A DNA stretch of 39,833 nucleotides from a virus (IMGVR_UViG_3300021373_002327:1-39833); one strand, 5' to 3'; shown: positions 7,663 to 17,130, counted from the stretch's first letter. Numbers and translations are program-made. Notes: generated by a model not told the origin, from the sequence alone.

Positions 7663-10504
7663 TATCTAATTCCTTTTTCCTTGATATGTAACCGTCATAT
7701 TCTTCTTGAGATATTTTATTTTTCTTAAGAAGTTGCTCTGGGCTTTCTTTAGAGTTAGCCATAGCGCCTTTAACAAGGTAATATGGGTCTGTTTTAAATC
7801 TTCCGCCTTGAGCATCTATATCTGACTGTGTTAAATTACCATCTTGGCTTCGTGCTGTAAACCCTGTTCTTTCTGTATCAACATAACTAAAATTATGTAA
7901 CCTACCAACTTGATCTAAATTAATGGCTGTTTCTTTTACACCTTCTACATCCATTTTATATTCACCTGAATCAAAATTATGTGTAACCTTTTTCACTTGA
8001 TAAATGCCTGACAAAAAGTATGATGTGCCATCATTCTTTTGATCCCATAAACCGGTATTTGCATCTTCATTCTCGTTATTGGCGTCAAATAGTCTTGGGG
8101 AATTCATACTAAACAAGAAAAAATTATCTCTGGTAGTTGTTAAGTAGTTATCACTGTCACCAGATGTTTCTTTAGTATTACTGGTTGGTTCTCCGGCAGG
8201 CATTTTATTAACACCTGGTGCTAAAGGCTCCTTGCCTAACCACCACGGGTCTCCCCTTAATGTTAAGTCAAGTTTCATTAAAAAGTCTATTGCTTGGTGT
8301 TGGTCGTAAAGATATGTAAACAAGTTATTTTTAATTCCCTTGGTTGTTCCTACTTTTGCAAAGCCTGATTTAAATTCTTCTCTATACCTTAATGCTATAC
8401 CATTTTTTGATGATCCTTCTTTATCATCGCTATCGTCTTTAGTATGTTGGTCTTTAAAAAGTAGACCGCCGTCTTTAAGTTTTTCTGCAAATTTTTGTTG
8501 CCCTTGCAAACCTAAATCACCACCATAAATAAATCCTGACTCTTTGGGAGAGAATTCGTCTACTTCTGTTGTTACGTTTTCTTGAGCTTGGGCTTTTCTT
8601 CCTGGGGTAAGTGAGTCTGCTATCGCCTGAGCACTGACCTGATCTGATAAAATATTTTTTAATTTTTGTGCAGAAGCACCTGTTTGGTTATCTATAAGAT
8701 CTTTTAATTGTTCGGAGTTAAAGTTAGCGGCTTGTCCTATTAGATTTAGTGTGCTTTCTGCTGTATCTTTAAGTTCTTTAAGTGCATCAAAGAAACCCAT
8801 ACCATCTTTTTTAGCGGCTTCATTTAATTTGTCTATACCACCGTCTTTTGCACTTTCATTTTTAGGTACACTATTTGAATTTAAAACACTTGACGCATTT
8901 AAACTTACGTCTCCTAATAATCCTCTTTCTTTAGGTAGTAATAATGCAATACCTTCATTATATTGAATATTTACATCTAAAATTTGGTCGTTCCTTCCTG
9001 TAAATATATATTCGTATGCTTTTCTAACATGCATTTGATTTACACGTTGTCGAGCTTCTTCTTTTGTAATTTCCGCAGTTTTAATAATTTCTTCAGGTAG
9101 TGCCGCAATATCTGATCTTGGACTTAGGTATGTTTCAGGTATAAAGTATGCTGTTTTTTCATACTCTTTACGTTCAGGTATAAATTTTCCATACCCAACA
9201 CTTGTATTCAGCCTGTACCACATTACTTGTTTATTAATGTCCACATCTGTTTTAGATGGATCTAATTTAGATCTATTGGATTTTTCCATAAACTCTTTGT
9301 TCATGGAAAGTATTATACCAACTGCTTCTTCTATTTTCATTTGCTTTCTGAGATCTATAGAAACTGCATTATCGTCTGCATCTTTATTATCACTGTTAGA
9401 TTTTTTTCTAGGCTTTTTAGTTTTTGCTTCTGCTTCTACCGTATCCTTTGCTTCAGTTGTTTCTGGGTTAATAACTTTTGCAACGTTTTCTGCTTGTGCT
9501 ACATCTAAACTTTGATCATTTAAAAGTAAACCAGGCACAGTTTTTGTGAGAGACCCACCTTGAATATCTTCTGCAGAAAAGGTAAAAGTATCAGATTCAG
9601 TATCTGTTGTACCAGCAGGGCCAGGTAGACCAAAACTTATTCTTTCTACTTTGCCATCTTTTTCTTTTTCTGCATTTACTTGTTCTTCTAGGTCTGCTAA
9701 CATTTCATATATTGAGCTACCTGAAATAGTAAATAATCTGGATAACCTATTGAATTTATCCGCAGTTGCAACATCGTCTTTTACTACTGTTTCAAATTCA
9801 TATGTTGAGCCACCACCATCTACATTCATATTAAAGTTTTTAAGTAACAAAGGAAAAATATACGGACCTTTTATAAGTTGTGGTTTGCCGCCTTCTTCAA
9901 CATTCCATGTGTATTGATTCATGTCTGATTCTTTGTAACCTACAAAATTAATCTCTAGAAATAAAGGGCAATCCATTGCGTCTGCAGGCATTCCTAAGTA
10001 TGTTCTGGCTCTTACTATTTGGTCAGGGAAATCTGCGGCAAGTGGCTGTGTAATTCTAAAATTACATATTGATTGTTCGTTGCCTACAGTAATAATTGAT
10101 AGGTTGTCTATTCCAACCTCAGTTACACCTGTTTGTGCAAGTACTACTGTATTTTCTGGTTTGTCTCTGACGTTGTCATTAAGCCAACCAGTACCACTTG
10201 ATTGTAGTTGTCCACCACCTTCTGTGTCTTCTACTGCTGTGCTTTCATTACCTGCACTAGTAGTTGCTGTACCAGGTGCTATCATATAAAGTTTCAGATT
10301 ATATGTAGCATTGTCAAAATCATCTAATTCATTAGATAATACTTCACCTACATATTCATTAATAGCAACATTTTTAGGTTTTTTAGAGTTTGTTTCAGGG
10401 GGTTTTACAGGTCCCTCAGAAGCCATAGGGTTTGTGGAGTAATCTTTTTGAGGGCTACCACTTCCATTATCTGTATGGTATCCATGATTTTCTGGTATAC
10501 CCAT
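7655..10504 (-). CDS. Large baseplate hub / virion structural protein (gp27-like position)
   Basis: 949 residues, encoded between genes 53 and 5 in the baseplate operon. The N-terminal 70 residues are disordered and Pro/Ser/Asn-rich. A region near residues 165-240 (ITQPLAADFPDQIVRARTYL, MDCPLFLEINFVGY) and a C-terminal segment (FLSGIYQVKKVTHNFDSGEY, then KMDVEGVKETA) resemble tail-hub proteins of the gp27/gpD type, in which a terminal beta-domain ends in a similar VxHxFxxGxY pattern. No separate gene 27 is visible in the window, so I infer that this protein fills the hub-ring role under gp5. T4 gp27 is only about 390 residues, so most of this protein is additional. The ATG is preceded by AGGAGG, two bases after the gene 53 stop. 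Confidence 0.6.
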   Translation of the reverse strand: MGIPENHGYHTDNGSGSPQKDYSTNPMASEGPVKPPETNSKKPKNVAINEYVGEVLSNELDDFDNATYNLKLYMIAPGTATTSAGNESTAVEDTEGGGQLQSSGTGWLNDNVRDKPENTVVLAQTGVTEVGIDNLSIITVGNEQSICNFRITQPLAADFPDQIVRARTYLGMPADAMDCPLFLEINFVGYKESDMNQYTWNVEEGGKPQLIKGPYIFPLLLKNFNMNVDGGGSTYEFETVVKDDVATADKFNRLSRLFTISGSSIYEMLADLEEQVNAEKEKDGKVERISFGLPGPAGTTDTESDTFTFSAEDIQGGSLTKTVPGLLLNDQSLDVAQAENVAKVINPETTEAKDTVEAEAKTKKPRKKSNSDNKDADDNAVSIDLRKQMKIEEAVGIILSMNKEFMEKSNRSKLDPSKTDVDINKQVMWYRLNTSVGYGKFIPERKEYEKTAYFIPETYLSPRSDIAALPEEIIKTAEITKEEARQRVNQMHVRKAYEYIFTGRNDQILDVNIQYNEGIALLLPKERGLLGDVSLNASSVLNSNSVPKNESAKDGGIDKLNEAAKKDGMGFFDALKELKDTAESTLNLIGQAANFNSEQLKDLIDNQTGASAQKLKNILSDQVSAQAIADSLTPGRKAQAQENVTTEVDEFSPKESGFIYGGDLGLQGQQKFAEKLKDGGLLFKDQHTKDDSDDKEGSSKNGIALRYREEFKSGFAKVGTTKGIKNNLFTYLYDQHQAIDFLMKLDLTLRGDPWWLGKEPLAPGVNKMPAGEPTSNTKETSGDSDNYLTTTRDNFFLFSMNSPRLFDANNENEDANTGLWDQKNDGTSYFLSGIYQVKKVTHNFDSGEYKMDVEGVKETAINLDQVGRLHNFSYVDTERTGFTARSQDGNLTQSDIDAQGGRFKTDPYYLVKGAMANSKESPEQLLKKNKISQEEYDGYISRKKELDNG

Positions 10505-10505
10505 C

Positions 10506-10808
10506 TTACCCTCCTGTGACTGCTTTTACTGACTCTTGGGATGGTAGTTTTATTTCTATACCGGATTTAAAGTCTCTAATAGGATCAATCAGTATGTCAG
10601 GGTTTCTTAATGCAAATACCCACCATAATGATGTTGAACCATATAATTTTAGAGCTAAAATGTCAGGTCTATTATTAAATTCTGCAGATATCACAAAGTC
10701 TTCGTCATATATGCCTTTAGGCATTCTGGGTAGATTGTTTACATCTAAATACTCGCCTTTTGTTCCAGCATTCTTTAGAAAACTATTTTTACTATGAAAT
10801 AATGCCAT
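10506..10808 (-). CDS. 53: Baseplate wedge protein gp53 (short form)
   Basis: 100 residues with the LysM-like gp53 core: FNNRPDILALKLYGSTSLWW, then VFALRNPDILIDPIRDFKSG and IEIKLPS. The pattern LYG...LWWVFALRNPD...DP is characteristic. T4 gp53 is about 196 residues; this version keeps little more than the core. In T4 it binds the wedge and helps join wedges to the hub. The start overlaps the gene 48 stop by one base (TAATG), which suggests coupled translation. Confidence 0.85.
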   Translation of the reverse strand: MALFHSKNSFLKNAGTKGEYLDVNNLPRMPKGIYDEDFVISAEFNNRPDILALKLYGSTSLWWVFALRNPDILIDPIRDFKSGIEIKLPSQESVKAVTGG

Positions 10809-11737
10809 TAAATAAATCCGTCTGAGTAGGCGGCTCCTGTTGTAAGTCCTGTAATATCAAATTGCTTTCTGAGTTTCTTAGGTGTATAATTAACTGACAT
10901 ATTAATTGAAACCAATGCGGCTGTTGGTACATAAGTTACTGTATCTCTACTTCCCATTTTGTAATGTACCGGAACGTAGTCTACATCCTCTGAATACTGT
11001 ATGGAATAATCTTTTACAATTACAGGAACTTTATTGAATCCATGCTCTCCAAGATATTCAAATAACAATACTGGAGGCGGAGTTCCTGCTACACCTTGTG
11101 CCACTGCGGCATCGCCTGAATAACTTTTTGTTATTACTTTTAAAAAATGCATGATTGCCAACATATACCTTGCTTCATCAATATTGTTTGCTGTAAATTC
11201 TGCGGCAATAGGTAATTCAGGCGGTCTACTATTTTGATATGCATATATAGGGTAATTCATTCCCTGTAAATCATATTGTGTATAATTTGTTCCAGCCGCA
11301 ACAAATATTTGCGGTGTATATTGCCATATTAAACCGTTTGAATTTATAATAGGCTGTAGTATGTTAGTCCCCTCATTTTCGTATGCTGTTCCGTATACAT
11401 ACGACTCGCCACCTCTTTTAGGTCTTAATCTTGCTCGCCAATCGTAATTTTCTGATATTTTATCCTGATTAGGAATTTCAAATGCTGAAGACATAGATGT
11501 TTCTTGTGCTATCTGGTCTCTTAGTTGTAGCTCACTTAAATTTCTTGCACCAAAAAGTAAATTTTGGTCTGGATTTCTAGGAGGATTACTTAAACCTGGT
11601 AGGAAATCTCCCAACCCTGTATTGCTCAATAGTCCACCTGCTAAACGTCTAGCAACTGGATTTCTTATCCCACCAATCTTCTGATTGGCTAAATTACCTA
11701 AATATCCTTGTGCAATGTTTTTTAAAAATCCCGGCAT
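10808..11737 (-). CDS. 48: Baseplate tail-tube cap protein gp48
   Basis: 309 residues, first gene of the minus-strand baseplate operon. The N-terminus is amphipathic and glycine-rich (FLKNIAQGYLGNLANQKIGG). The C-terminal two thirds contain PPELPIAAEFTANNIDEARY, HFLKVITKSYSG, and VPVIVKDYSIQYSEDVDYVP with VPTAALVSINMSVNYTP, the tube-like fold seen in gp48/gp54 proteins that start the tail tube on the hub. AGGAGA precedes the ATG and a GATAAATA box lies 17 bases before it, so expression should be late. No gp54 partner is visible in the window. Confidence 0.85.
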   Translation of the reverse strand: MPGFLKNIAQGYLGNLANQKIGGIRNPVARRLAGGLLSNTGLGDFLPGLSNPPRNPDQNLLFGARNLSELQLRDQIAQETSMSSAFEIPNQDKISENYDWRARLRPKRGGESYVYGTAYENEGTNILQPIINSNGLIWQYTPQIFVAAGTNYTQYDLQGMNYPIYAYQNSRPPELPIAAEFTANNIDEARYMLAIMHFLKVITKSYSGDAAVAQGVAGTPPPVLLFEYLGEHGFNKVPVIVKDYSIQYSEDVDYVPVHYKMGSRDTVTYVPTAALVSINMSVNYTPKKLRKQFDITGLTTGAAYSDGFI

Positions 11738-11754
11738 TTTGTCTCCTATACATC

Positions 11755-11762
11755 TATTTATC
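11755..11762 (-). promoter_or_regulatory. Late-type promoter box before gene 48
   Basis: GATAAATA on the minus strand, 17 bases before the gp48 ATG, leaving room for a short leader with AGGAGA. This is the best-placed example of the late box in the window and would drive genes 48, 53, the hub gene and 5. Confidence 0.65.
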
Positions 11763-11833
11763 AGTTTTATTAAAGCATGTTATAATAATTCCTATAAACT
11801 TTTCCAGTTTTTAGTAATTCCGGTAAATATTAA

Positions 11834-11861
11834 TTGACAATACACAGGTAATGTGTATAAT
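11834..11861 (+). promoter_or_regulatory. Strong sigma70-like promoter of the 55-47-46 operon
   Basis: TTGACA (11834-11839), a 16-base spacer and a perfect TATAAT (11856-11861), about 40 bases before the gene 55 ATG, which has a GAGGAG ribosome site. This is close to host consensus, as expected for an early or middle phage promoter. The 165-base intergenic stretch also holds the divergent late box of gene 48. Confidence 0.75.
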
Positions 11862-11902
11862 AACACAATATAAATGAACGATAATTTTGAGGAGAGTTAT
11901 TA

Positions 11903-12772
11903 ATGGCACAGCCTAAAAAAGTAAACTATCTTAATAATAAAGATATTCTAAAAGAAATTCACAAAAGCAAAATGACTTACTGCTGGATAGCAGATGAAAA
12001 ATATCATGGTTTTGATATTATACTGGAAGACGTTAAAAAGATCAACAGAATCAGTATAAAAGCCGCAAGGGAAAATAAAGCCGCAAGAATGCAGTATGAT
12101 GCATATCAGGCCGCAATGGCAGAACATGATCCTAAGGATTACAGAAACAAACCTAAGCAAAAAGAATTTGCTGTAGATCCTAAAAGCATAGATAAGGAAG
12201 ATTTAATTTTCCGTGTAATGACTATGGAACATATTCCACTAGAGCCAGGCAGGAAGAAAAATCCGCGTAATGAAGCAGAAACAAAAGCAAAAGTAAATTT
12301 TCCTCCATTTAAACATTATGCGTATGTTGGCGACGAGTTAAAAGAAGTAGCCAGAAGTCATTGGGAAGGAGGATTAAGTAATGGACACTTTAATCCAGAA
12401 CACGGAAAAATCACAAATAAACTTGGCACCATGTTTTTAAAGTTAGTAGAAAGGTACAGTCACAGAGGTAACTGGAGAGGATATACTTATGTAGATGAAA
12501 TGCGTGGACAGGCATTACTACAATTAAGTTATATTGGACTACAGTTTAATGAGCAAAAATCAGATAACCCTTTTGCTTATTATACAGCCGCCGTTAATAA
12601 CAGTTTTACAAGAGTATTAAACTTAGAAAAAAGAAACCAGATGATCCGAGATGATATTTTGATTGAGCAAGGGCACTTACCAAGTTACGGAAGACAAATT
12701 CAACATGAAAATGAATTGCGTGAGCTTCGTGAAGCCGCAATAGATAACGAAACTTCAAAAACTAGCAACTAA
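11903..12772 (+). CDS. 55: Sigma factor for late transcription, gp55
   Basis: 289 residues. The N-terminus (KKVNYLNNKDILKEIHK) matches the start of T4 gp55. The core near residues 160-250 contains KLVERYSHRGNWRGYTYVDE, MRGQALLQLSYIGLQFNEQK and NPFAYYTAAVNNSFTRVLNL, the minimal sigma-2-like domain of gp55. T4 gp55 is about 185 residues; the extra length lies mainly in a lysine-rich insertion (about 65-150). In T4, gp55 with gp33 and the gp45 clamp directs host RNA polymerase to TATAAATA late promoters. The GATAAATA boxes in this window are the natural candidates for its target. It is the first gene of an operon with 47 and 46. Confidence 0.9.
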   Translation: MAQPKKVNYLNNKDILKEIHKSKMTYCWIADEKYHGFDIILEDVKKINRISIKAARENKAARMQYDAYQAAMAEHDPKDYRNKPKQKEFAVDPKSIDKEDLIFRVMTMEHIPLEPGRKKNPRNEAETKAKVNFPPFKHYAYVGDELKEVARSHWEGGLSNGHFNPEHGKITNKLGTMFLKLVERYSHRGNWRGYTYVDEMRGQALLQLSYIGLQFNEQKSDNPFAYYTAAVNNSFTRVLNLEKRNQMIRDDILIEQGHLPSYGRQIQHENELRELREAAIDNETSKTSN

Positions 12773-12774
12773 TT

Positions 12775-13788
12775 ATGGCCCAACTGTTTAAGACAGCGGC
12801 CTGCTTTACGGATATACATTACGGATTAAAGCAGAACAGTCGCTTACATTTAGAAGACTGCCACAGGTATGTGGACTGGTTTATAGCAGAAGCAAAAGCC
12901 AGAAATGCAGAAACCTGTATATTCCTTGGTGATTGGAATCATCACAGAGCAAGTATTAGTGTTGCTACAATGAATGCATCTATTAAAGATTTTAAAAAAC
13001 TTAATGACGCATTTGAAACTGTATATTTTATTACAGGTAATCACGACTTATATTACAAGGACAAAAGAGAACTTAACAGTATAGAATATGCCAGGGATCT
13101 TTCTAACTTTGTTATGGTAGATGAACATTTCCTACAAGATGATGTTGCTATTATACCTTGGTTAGTAGGAGACGAATACAAACAAGTTGCAAAGATGAAA
13201 TGCAAGTATATGTTTGGGCATTTTGAATTACCATACTTTAAAATGAATGCAATGGTAGAGATGCCAGACCACGGAGGCATTAGTGATAAAATGCTAAGTG
13301 GTCCTGAGTATGTGTTTAGCGGACACTTTCACAAACGCCAATACAAAAACAATATACATTATATAGGCAATGCTTTCCCACACAATTATGCAGATGTAGG
13401 TGATGACGAACGTGGTGCTATGTTCTTAACATGGGGCGAGGAACCACAATATGTAAATTGGACTGAATGTCCTAAATACAGGGTCTTTACACTTAAAGAA
13501 TTATTGGATGATCATCAAAATTTATTAGATGAATATACTTTTGCAAGAGTAAAGTTAGACGTAAGTATCAGTTACGAGGAGGCAAATTTTATACGAGAAA
13601 AATTTGCTCAGCAATATAACGTTAGAGAACTACAATTAATACCTATAAAGGAGGAAGAGGAGTTCGAAGGTGGAGATATAACATTTGAAAGTGTTGATCA
13701 AATAGTGCTACAACAATTAGATACAATCGAAAGTAACACAGTACAAAAAGACCTGCTAGTGGAAATTTATAATAGTATTGAGGTATAA
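12775..13788 (+). CDS. 47: Recombination endonuclease subunit gp47 (Mre11-like)
   Basis: 337 residues with the calcineurin-type nuclease motifs in order: FTDIHYG (Asp13, His15), LGDWNHHR (Asp53, Asn55), ITGNHDLY (Asn89, His90, Asp91), a GHFE motif and the final SGHFHKR. These bind two metal ions at the active site. The C-terminal acidic segment (IKEEEEFEGGD) is typical of the region that contacts gp46. With gp46 it resects double-strand ends for phage recombination and recombination-dependent replication and helps degrade host DNA. The ATG lies two bases after the gene 55 stop, and gene 46 starts on its stop codon. Confidence 0.93.
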   Translation: MAQLFKTAACFTDIHYGLKQNSRLHLEDCHRYVDWFIAEAKARNAETCIFLGDWNHHRASISVATMNASIKDFKKLNDAFETVYFITGNHDLYYKDKRELNSIEYARDLSNFVMVDEHFLQDDVAIIPWLVGDEYKQVAKMKCKYMFGHFELPYFKMNAMVEMPDHGGISDKMLSGPEYVFSGHFHKRQYKNNIHYIGNAFPHNYADVGDDERGAMFLTWGEEPQYVNWTECPKYRVFTLKELLDDHQNLLDEYTFARVKLDVSISYEEANFIREKFAQQYNVRELQLIPIKEEEEFEGGDITFESVDQIVLQQLDTIESNTVQKDLLVEIYNSIEV

Positions 13789-15554
13789 TGTTAAAGATTA
13801 AAAACGTATCAGCAAAGAATTTTATGAGTGTTGGCAACAACACACAGGCAGTTAATTTTGATAACTGCCAACTTACACTTGTACTAGGTCATAACTTAGA
13901 CATGGGCGGAGACGGTAGCAGAAATGGTACTGGCAAAACTACTATAATAAATGCACTCAGTTATGCATTGTACGGTGAAGCATTGACTAATATCCGTAAA
14001 GATAACCTCATAAACAAAACAAACGGCAAAGGTATGATAACCACAGTTGAGTTTGAAATACAAGGCAAAAAATACAGAATAGAAAGAGGCAGAAGGCCTA
14101 ACATTTTAAAGTTTTACATAGATGGCGAAGATGCTATAAGTGAAGAACAACAAGGCGATAGCAGAGAGACACAAAAAGAGATAGAAAAAATTATAGGCTT
14201 TCCACATAATATGTTTAAGCATTTAATTGCATTAAATACCTATACTGAACCTTTCCTTGCTATGAAAAATAATGACCAAAAGGACATGATTGAGCAGTTG
14301 TTGGGTATTACAGAATTATCTCTTAAAGCAGAAGTGTTAAAGGAAAGACAAAAGTTTACTAGAGATAGTATTAAAGAAGAAGAAATTACGATCAATGCCA
14401 TAGAGGCAAGTAATAAAAGAATAGAAAAAAACATTACTGAAATAGAAAGTCGTAGTAAAGCCTGGGAAATAAACAAAGAAAATAAATTAAACGAATTAGG
14501 CATAGCAATAGTAGATATGGAAAAACTTGACATAGAGCAAGAACTAAAAAATCATAAATTGAAAACAGATTTAAAAGAAAAAAGAAGTACTAAACTAACA
14601 CTTGAAACAGAATTAAAAAGATTAGATACTAGTTTAAATAGAAGTAATGATAAATTAGACCAACTTAAAAGTGATTTAGAGAGTGCAAAAGCAGGTGTGT
14701 GTCCAGCATGTGAACAACCTACTGCTCATTTAGATACACATGAAGAATACACAAAAGAAGTAGAAGATAAAATTGTTGCTGAAGAAGTATACAATAAAGA
14801 AATAGTAGAAAGACATGATGAAGTATTATTGGCTGTACAAGATTTTACTGATATAGACCAAGATCCTTTAACAACTTATACCACTTTAGAAGAGGCACTA
14901 CAGCATAAACACAATTTAGAAACTATGCATAGCCAATTGTCTGATAAAGCAGAAGAAGTAAATCCTTATATAGAACAAATAGAAGGATTGCGTACAACAG
15001 GTATACAAGAAATTAGTTTTGATATAATGAACGAACTAACTCATTTACAAGAGCATCAAGACTTTTTATACAAACTTCTTACTAGTAAGGATAGTTTTAT
15101 CAGAAAGAAAATTATTGACCAAAATATTGCATATATGAACCATAGACTTGGGTACTATTTAGACAAACTTGGTCTGCCACATGATGTAAAGTTTAGTAAT
15201 GACTTAGGTGTAGAAATTACAGAATATGGCAGAGACTTAGACTTTGATAATTTAAGTAGAGGCGAACGTAATAGGCTTATACTTGGTTTAAGTTGGGCAT
15301 TTAGAGATATGTACGAAAGTTTAAACAGACCTATGAACCTAATGTGTATTGATGAACTTGTTGATAGTGGTATGGATAGTATGGGTGTTGAAAATGCACT
15401 TGCTGTACTAAAGAAAATGCATCGTGAACAAGGTAAGAACATTATGTTAATATCACATAAAGAAGAACTGGTTGGTCGCGTAAACAATGTATTAACAGTC
15501 GTAAAAGAAGGTGGGTTTACGAGTTATAATACAGATACTGAGTATGTTGGTTGA
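13788..15554 (+). CDS. 46: Recombination endonuclease subunit gp46 (Rad50-like ATPase)
   Basis: 588 residues of SMC/Rad50 type. The Walker A motif GSRNGTGKTT is near residue 43. A charged coiled coil follows and reaches a zinc hook CPAC (Cys305, Cys308). The return coil leads to the ABC signature LSRGERNRL (about 490) and Walker B LMCIDELVDSG. It forms the ATP-driven DNA-clamping half of the gp46/gp47 nuclease. The start overlaps the gene 47 stop by one base. The end overlaps the next gene by 11 bases, and the duplicated DNA block described below begins exactly inside its stop codon. Confidence 0.93.
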   Translation: MLKIKNVSAKNFMSVGNNTQAVNFDNCQLTLVLGHNLDMGGDGSRNGTGKTTIINALSYALYGEALTNIRKDNLINKTNGKGMITTVEFEIQGKKYRIERGRRPNILKFYIDGEDAISEEQQGDSRETQKEIEKIIGFPHNMFKHLIALNTYTEPFLAMKNNDQKDMIEQLLGITELSLKAEVLKERQKFTRDSIKEEEITINAIEASNKRIEKNITEIESRSKAWEINKENKLNELGIAIVDMEKLDIEQELKNHKLKTDLKEKRSTKLTLETELKRLDTSLNRSNDKLDQLKSDLESAKAGVCPACEQPTAHLDTHEEYTKEVEDKIVAEEVYNKEIVERHDEVLLAVQDFTDIDQDPLTTYTTLEEALQHKHNLETMHSQLSDKAEEVNPYIEQIEGLRTTGIQEISFDIMNELTHLQEHQDFLYKLLTSKDSFIRKKIIDQNIAYMNHRLGYYLDKLGLPHDVKFSNDLGVEITEYGRDLDFDNLSRGERNRLILGLSWAFRDMYESLNRPMNLMCIDELVDSGMDSMGVENALAVLKKMHREQGKNIMLISHKEELVGRVNNVLTVVKEGGFTSYNTDTEYVG

Positions 15555-16335
15555 TATCCATTTAGGGCATAACAAAGATTATACTCTTACTTACGAACTT
15601 TTTGATAATAATGTCGCATCAAAGATTTGGAAGCGACTTAATAATAAAAATTTTCCTGTATCTCAAAGTAGTCTATTTTACGGATTTGGAGAATCTTCCA
15701 AAGATATAGAAAAGAATTTAAATAATTGTATTGCTGAGCTTAAATTAAAAATTCCTGATTTAAAAGTACTGAGCAATGATTTAAATTATCTACATAATTT
15801 GTATGTATCACTTCATAATAAACTTTTATCGGAAAAGTATCCCTCGCAAAAAGTACAAACTCTATTACAAAATTTAAATAAATCTATTATTCATTTAAAT
15901 AGTTTAAAGGGAACTAATAATACTAAAATTTTAGTAAACACAGAAGATACAGGAGAGCCTTTAGTGGACGAAGATTATGACCTGTTTGACCCTAACATGA
16001 GGAAAAATTGGTTATATATGAATTATCCACATATAGGTAAACATATTATGGGAATATTTAATTCTGGAGATATTAACATACCTAAAGAACAAATAATTCC
16101 TACTTCTGTTTTAAAAAGTAATTTTGTTTGTTGGTTAGACGAAGACGTTTTAGCAGGAAAAACATATTTAAAAAACTTAAATAGATTTCTCGCAAAAATA
16201 CACAATAAACTTCCGTATCCAATAGATGATAAAAAACTTGCTATTGGTAACATTCCACTAGGCAAACTAACACACGAACCAGATTTATTAGAAATAAAAA
16301 GACACAATGTTGTTCATTCAGTAAAAGCATCATGA
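15544..16335 (+). CDS. Unknown protein, tandem paralogue 1
   Basis: 263 residues, function not recognised. The protein opens with MLVDIHLGHNKDYTLTYELF and ends with PYPIDDKKLAIGNIPLGKLT then HEPDLLE. Both blocks recur in the next gene. In between lies EPLVDEDYDLFDP, then YMNYPHIGKHIM and a VPTS-like loop (IIPTSVLKSNFVCW). There is no signal peptide or membrane helix. The ATG at 15544 is chosen because the homology starts there and it overlaps the gene 46 stop; a frame extension to 15511 lies wholly inside gene 46. Conserved His, Asp and Glu residues could suggest an enzyme, but I can assign no reaction. The location after 46/47 suggests early expression. Confidence 0.75.
   Translation: MLVDIHLGHNKDYTLTYELFDNNVASKIWKRLNNKNFPVSQSSLFYGFGESSKDIEKNLNNCIAELKLKIPDLKVLSNDLNYLHNLYVSLHNKLLSEKYPSQKVQTLLQNLNKSIIHLNSLKGTNNTKILVNTEDTGEPLVDEDYDLFDPNMRKNWLYMNYPHIGKHIMGIFNSGDINIPKEQIIPTSVLKSNFVCWLDEDVLAGKTYLKNLNRFLAKIHNKLPYPIDDKKLAIGNIPLGKLTHEPDLLEIKRHNVVHSVKAS
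15553..15609 (+). repeat. 5' copy of the 57-base block shared by the paralogues
   Basis: 57 bases, identical except for one base to 16341-16397. The block starts inside the gene 46 stop codon and covers the first conserved motif of paralogue 1. A second shared block, 27 identical bases, is at 16261-16287 and 17040-17066, near the gene ends. Confidence 0.9.
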
Positions 16336-17114
16336 AAATAGATATCCATTTAGGGCATAACAAAGATTATACTCTTACTTACGAACTTTTCGATAATCGT
16401 GTTGCAAAACGTATATGGGAACGTTTTCAGGAAAATGATTTTGAGTATGTGAGCAGAACACAGTTTTATAATTTTGGTGAAACTGAAGAAGATGTAAAAG
16501 CACAGTTAAATAAATCTATTCAAAAAATTAAAGAACTAGATCCAGACATGCCTTTAGATTGGGTCAATGACCTAAATAAACTTCATATTGCCTTCCCTGA
16601 TAATGTAAAGCAGAGTACCGGCGAGTTACTTCACTGGTGGAGTATGTTTAATTATCACTTGCACCATTTAGAAGATATCACTAGATATCAAAATAAAAGA
16701 TTTTTAACTTGTTCACATTGTGAGGGAGAACCATTGCTGGAAGAAGATTATGATCTTTTTTCTCCCACAAGGCTTAAAAACCATTTGTATATGAATTACC
16801 CACATGTAGGTAAACACATTATGGAACTAGCAATAGATAATGATGTGGACATACCTGCAAATCATATTGTACCCACGTCTATACTAAAGAATGACCTTGT
16901 GGCTTGGTTTGGTAGGAATCTGTATGTTGATAATCATGAGAAAGTCGTTAAAGACATTAAAAGATGGTGCGTCAAAGTTAATAACAAACTTCCTTACCCA
17001 ATAGACGACAAGAGACTTGCTATAGGACATATTCCGTTAGGCAAACTAACACACGAACCAGATTTAGACACTATAGCAAACAACCAATATTTTCATAGTG
17101 TAACATGTTATTAG
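16332..17114 (+). CDS. Unknown protein, tandem paralogue 2
   Basis: 260 residues, a paralogue of the gene before it. The start overlaps the previous stop (ATGA). It shares DIHLGHNKDYTLTYELFDN, EPLLEEDYDLFSP, YMNYPHVGKHIM, IVPTSILKNDLVAWF and the C-terminal GKLTHEPDL. The central part is clearly diverged, and this copy has a Cys pair (LTCSHCEGEP) that copy 1 replaces with Thr/Glu residues. Function is unknown. The pair arose by tandem duplication, with the two gene ends kept nearly identical at DNA level. A terminator hairpin starts within its stop codon. Confidence 0.75.
   Translation: MKIDIHLGHNKDYTLTYELFDNRVAKRIWERFQENDFEYVSRTQFYNFGETEEDVKAQLNKSIQKIKELDPDMPLDWVNDLNKLHIAFPDNVKQSTGELLHWWSMFNYHLHHLEDITRYQNKRFLTCSHCEGEPLLEEDYDLFSPTRLKNHLYMNYPHVGKHIMELAIDNDVDIPANHIVPTSILKNDLVAWFGRNLYVDNHEKVVKDIKRWCVKVNNKLPYPIDDKRLAIGHIPLGKLTHEPDLDTIANNQYFHSVTCY
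16341..16397 (+). repeat. 3' copy of the 57-base block shared by the paralogues
   Basis: Second copy of the block at 15553-15609, with one mismatch. The matching DNA includes synonymous sites, unlike the middle of the two genes. Confidence 0.9.
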
Positions 17115-17130
17115 GTCCTTCGGACCTTTT
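17113..17130 (+). terminator. Terminator after the 55-47-46 operon
   Basis: AGGTCC, loop TTC, GGACCT, then TTTT. The hairpin begins inside the stop codon of paralogue 2. As this is a convergent junction it may also act on the minus strand, where an A-rich tract is present on the other side. Confidence 0.75.

Noticed and set aside
15511-15543. Longer start for paralogue 1
   Set aside because: The extra codons lie inside gene 46, and similarity to paralogue 2 begins only at the ATG at 15544.
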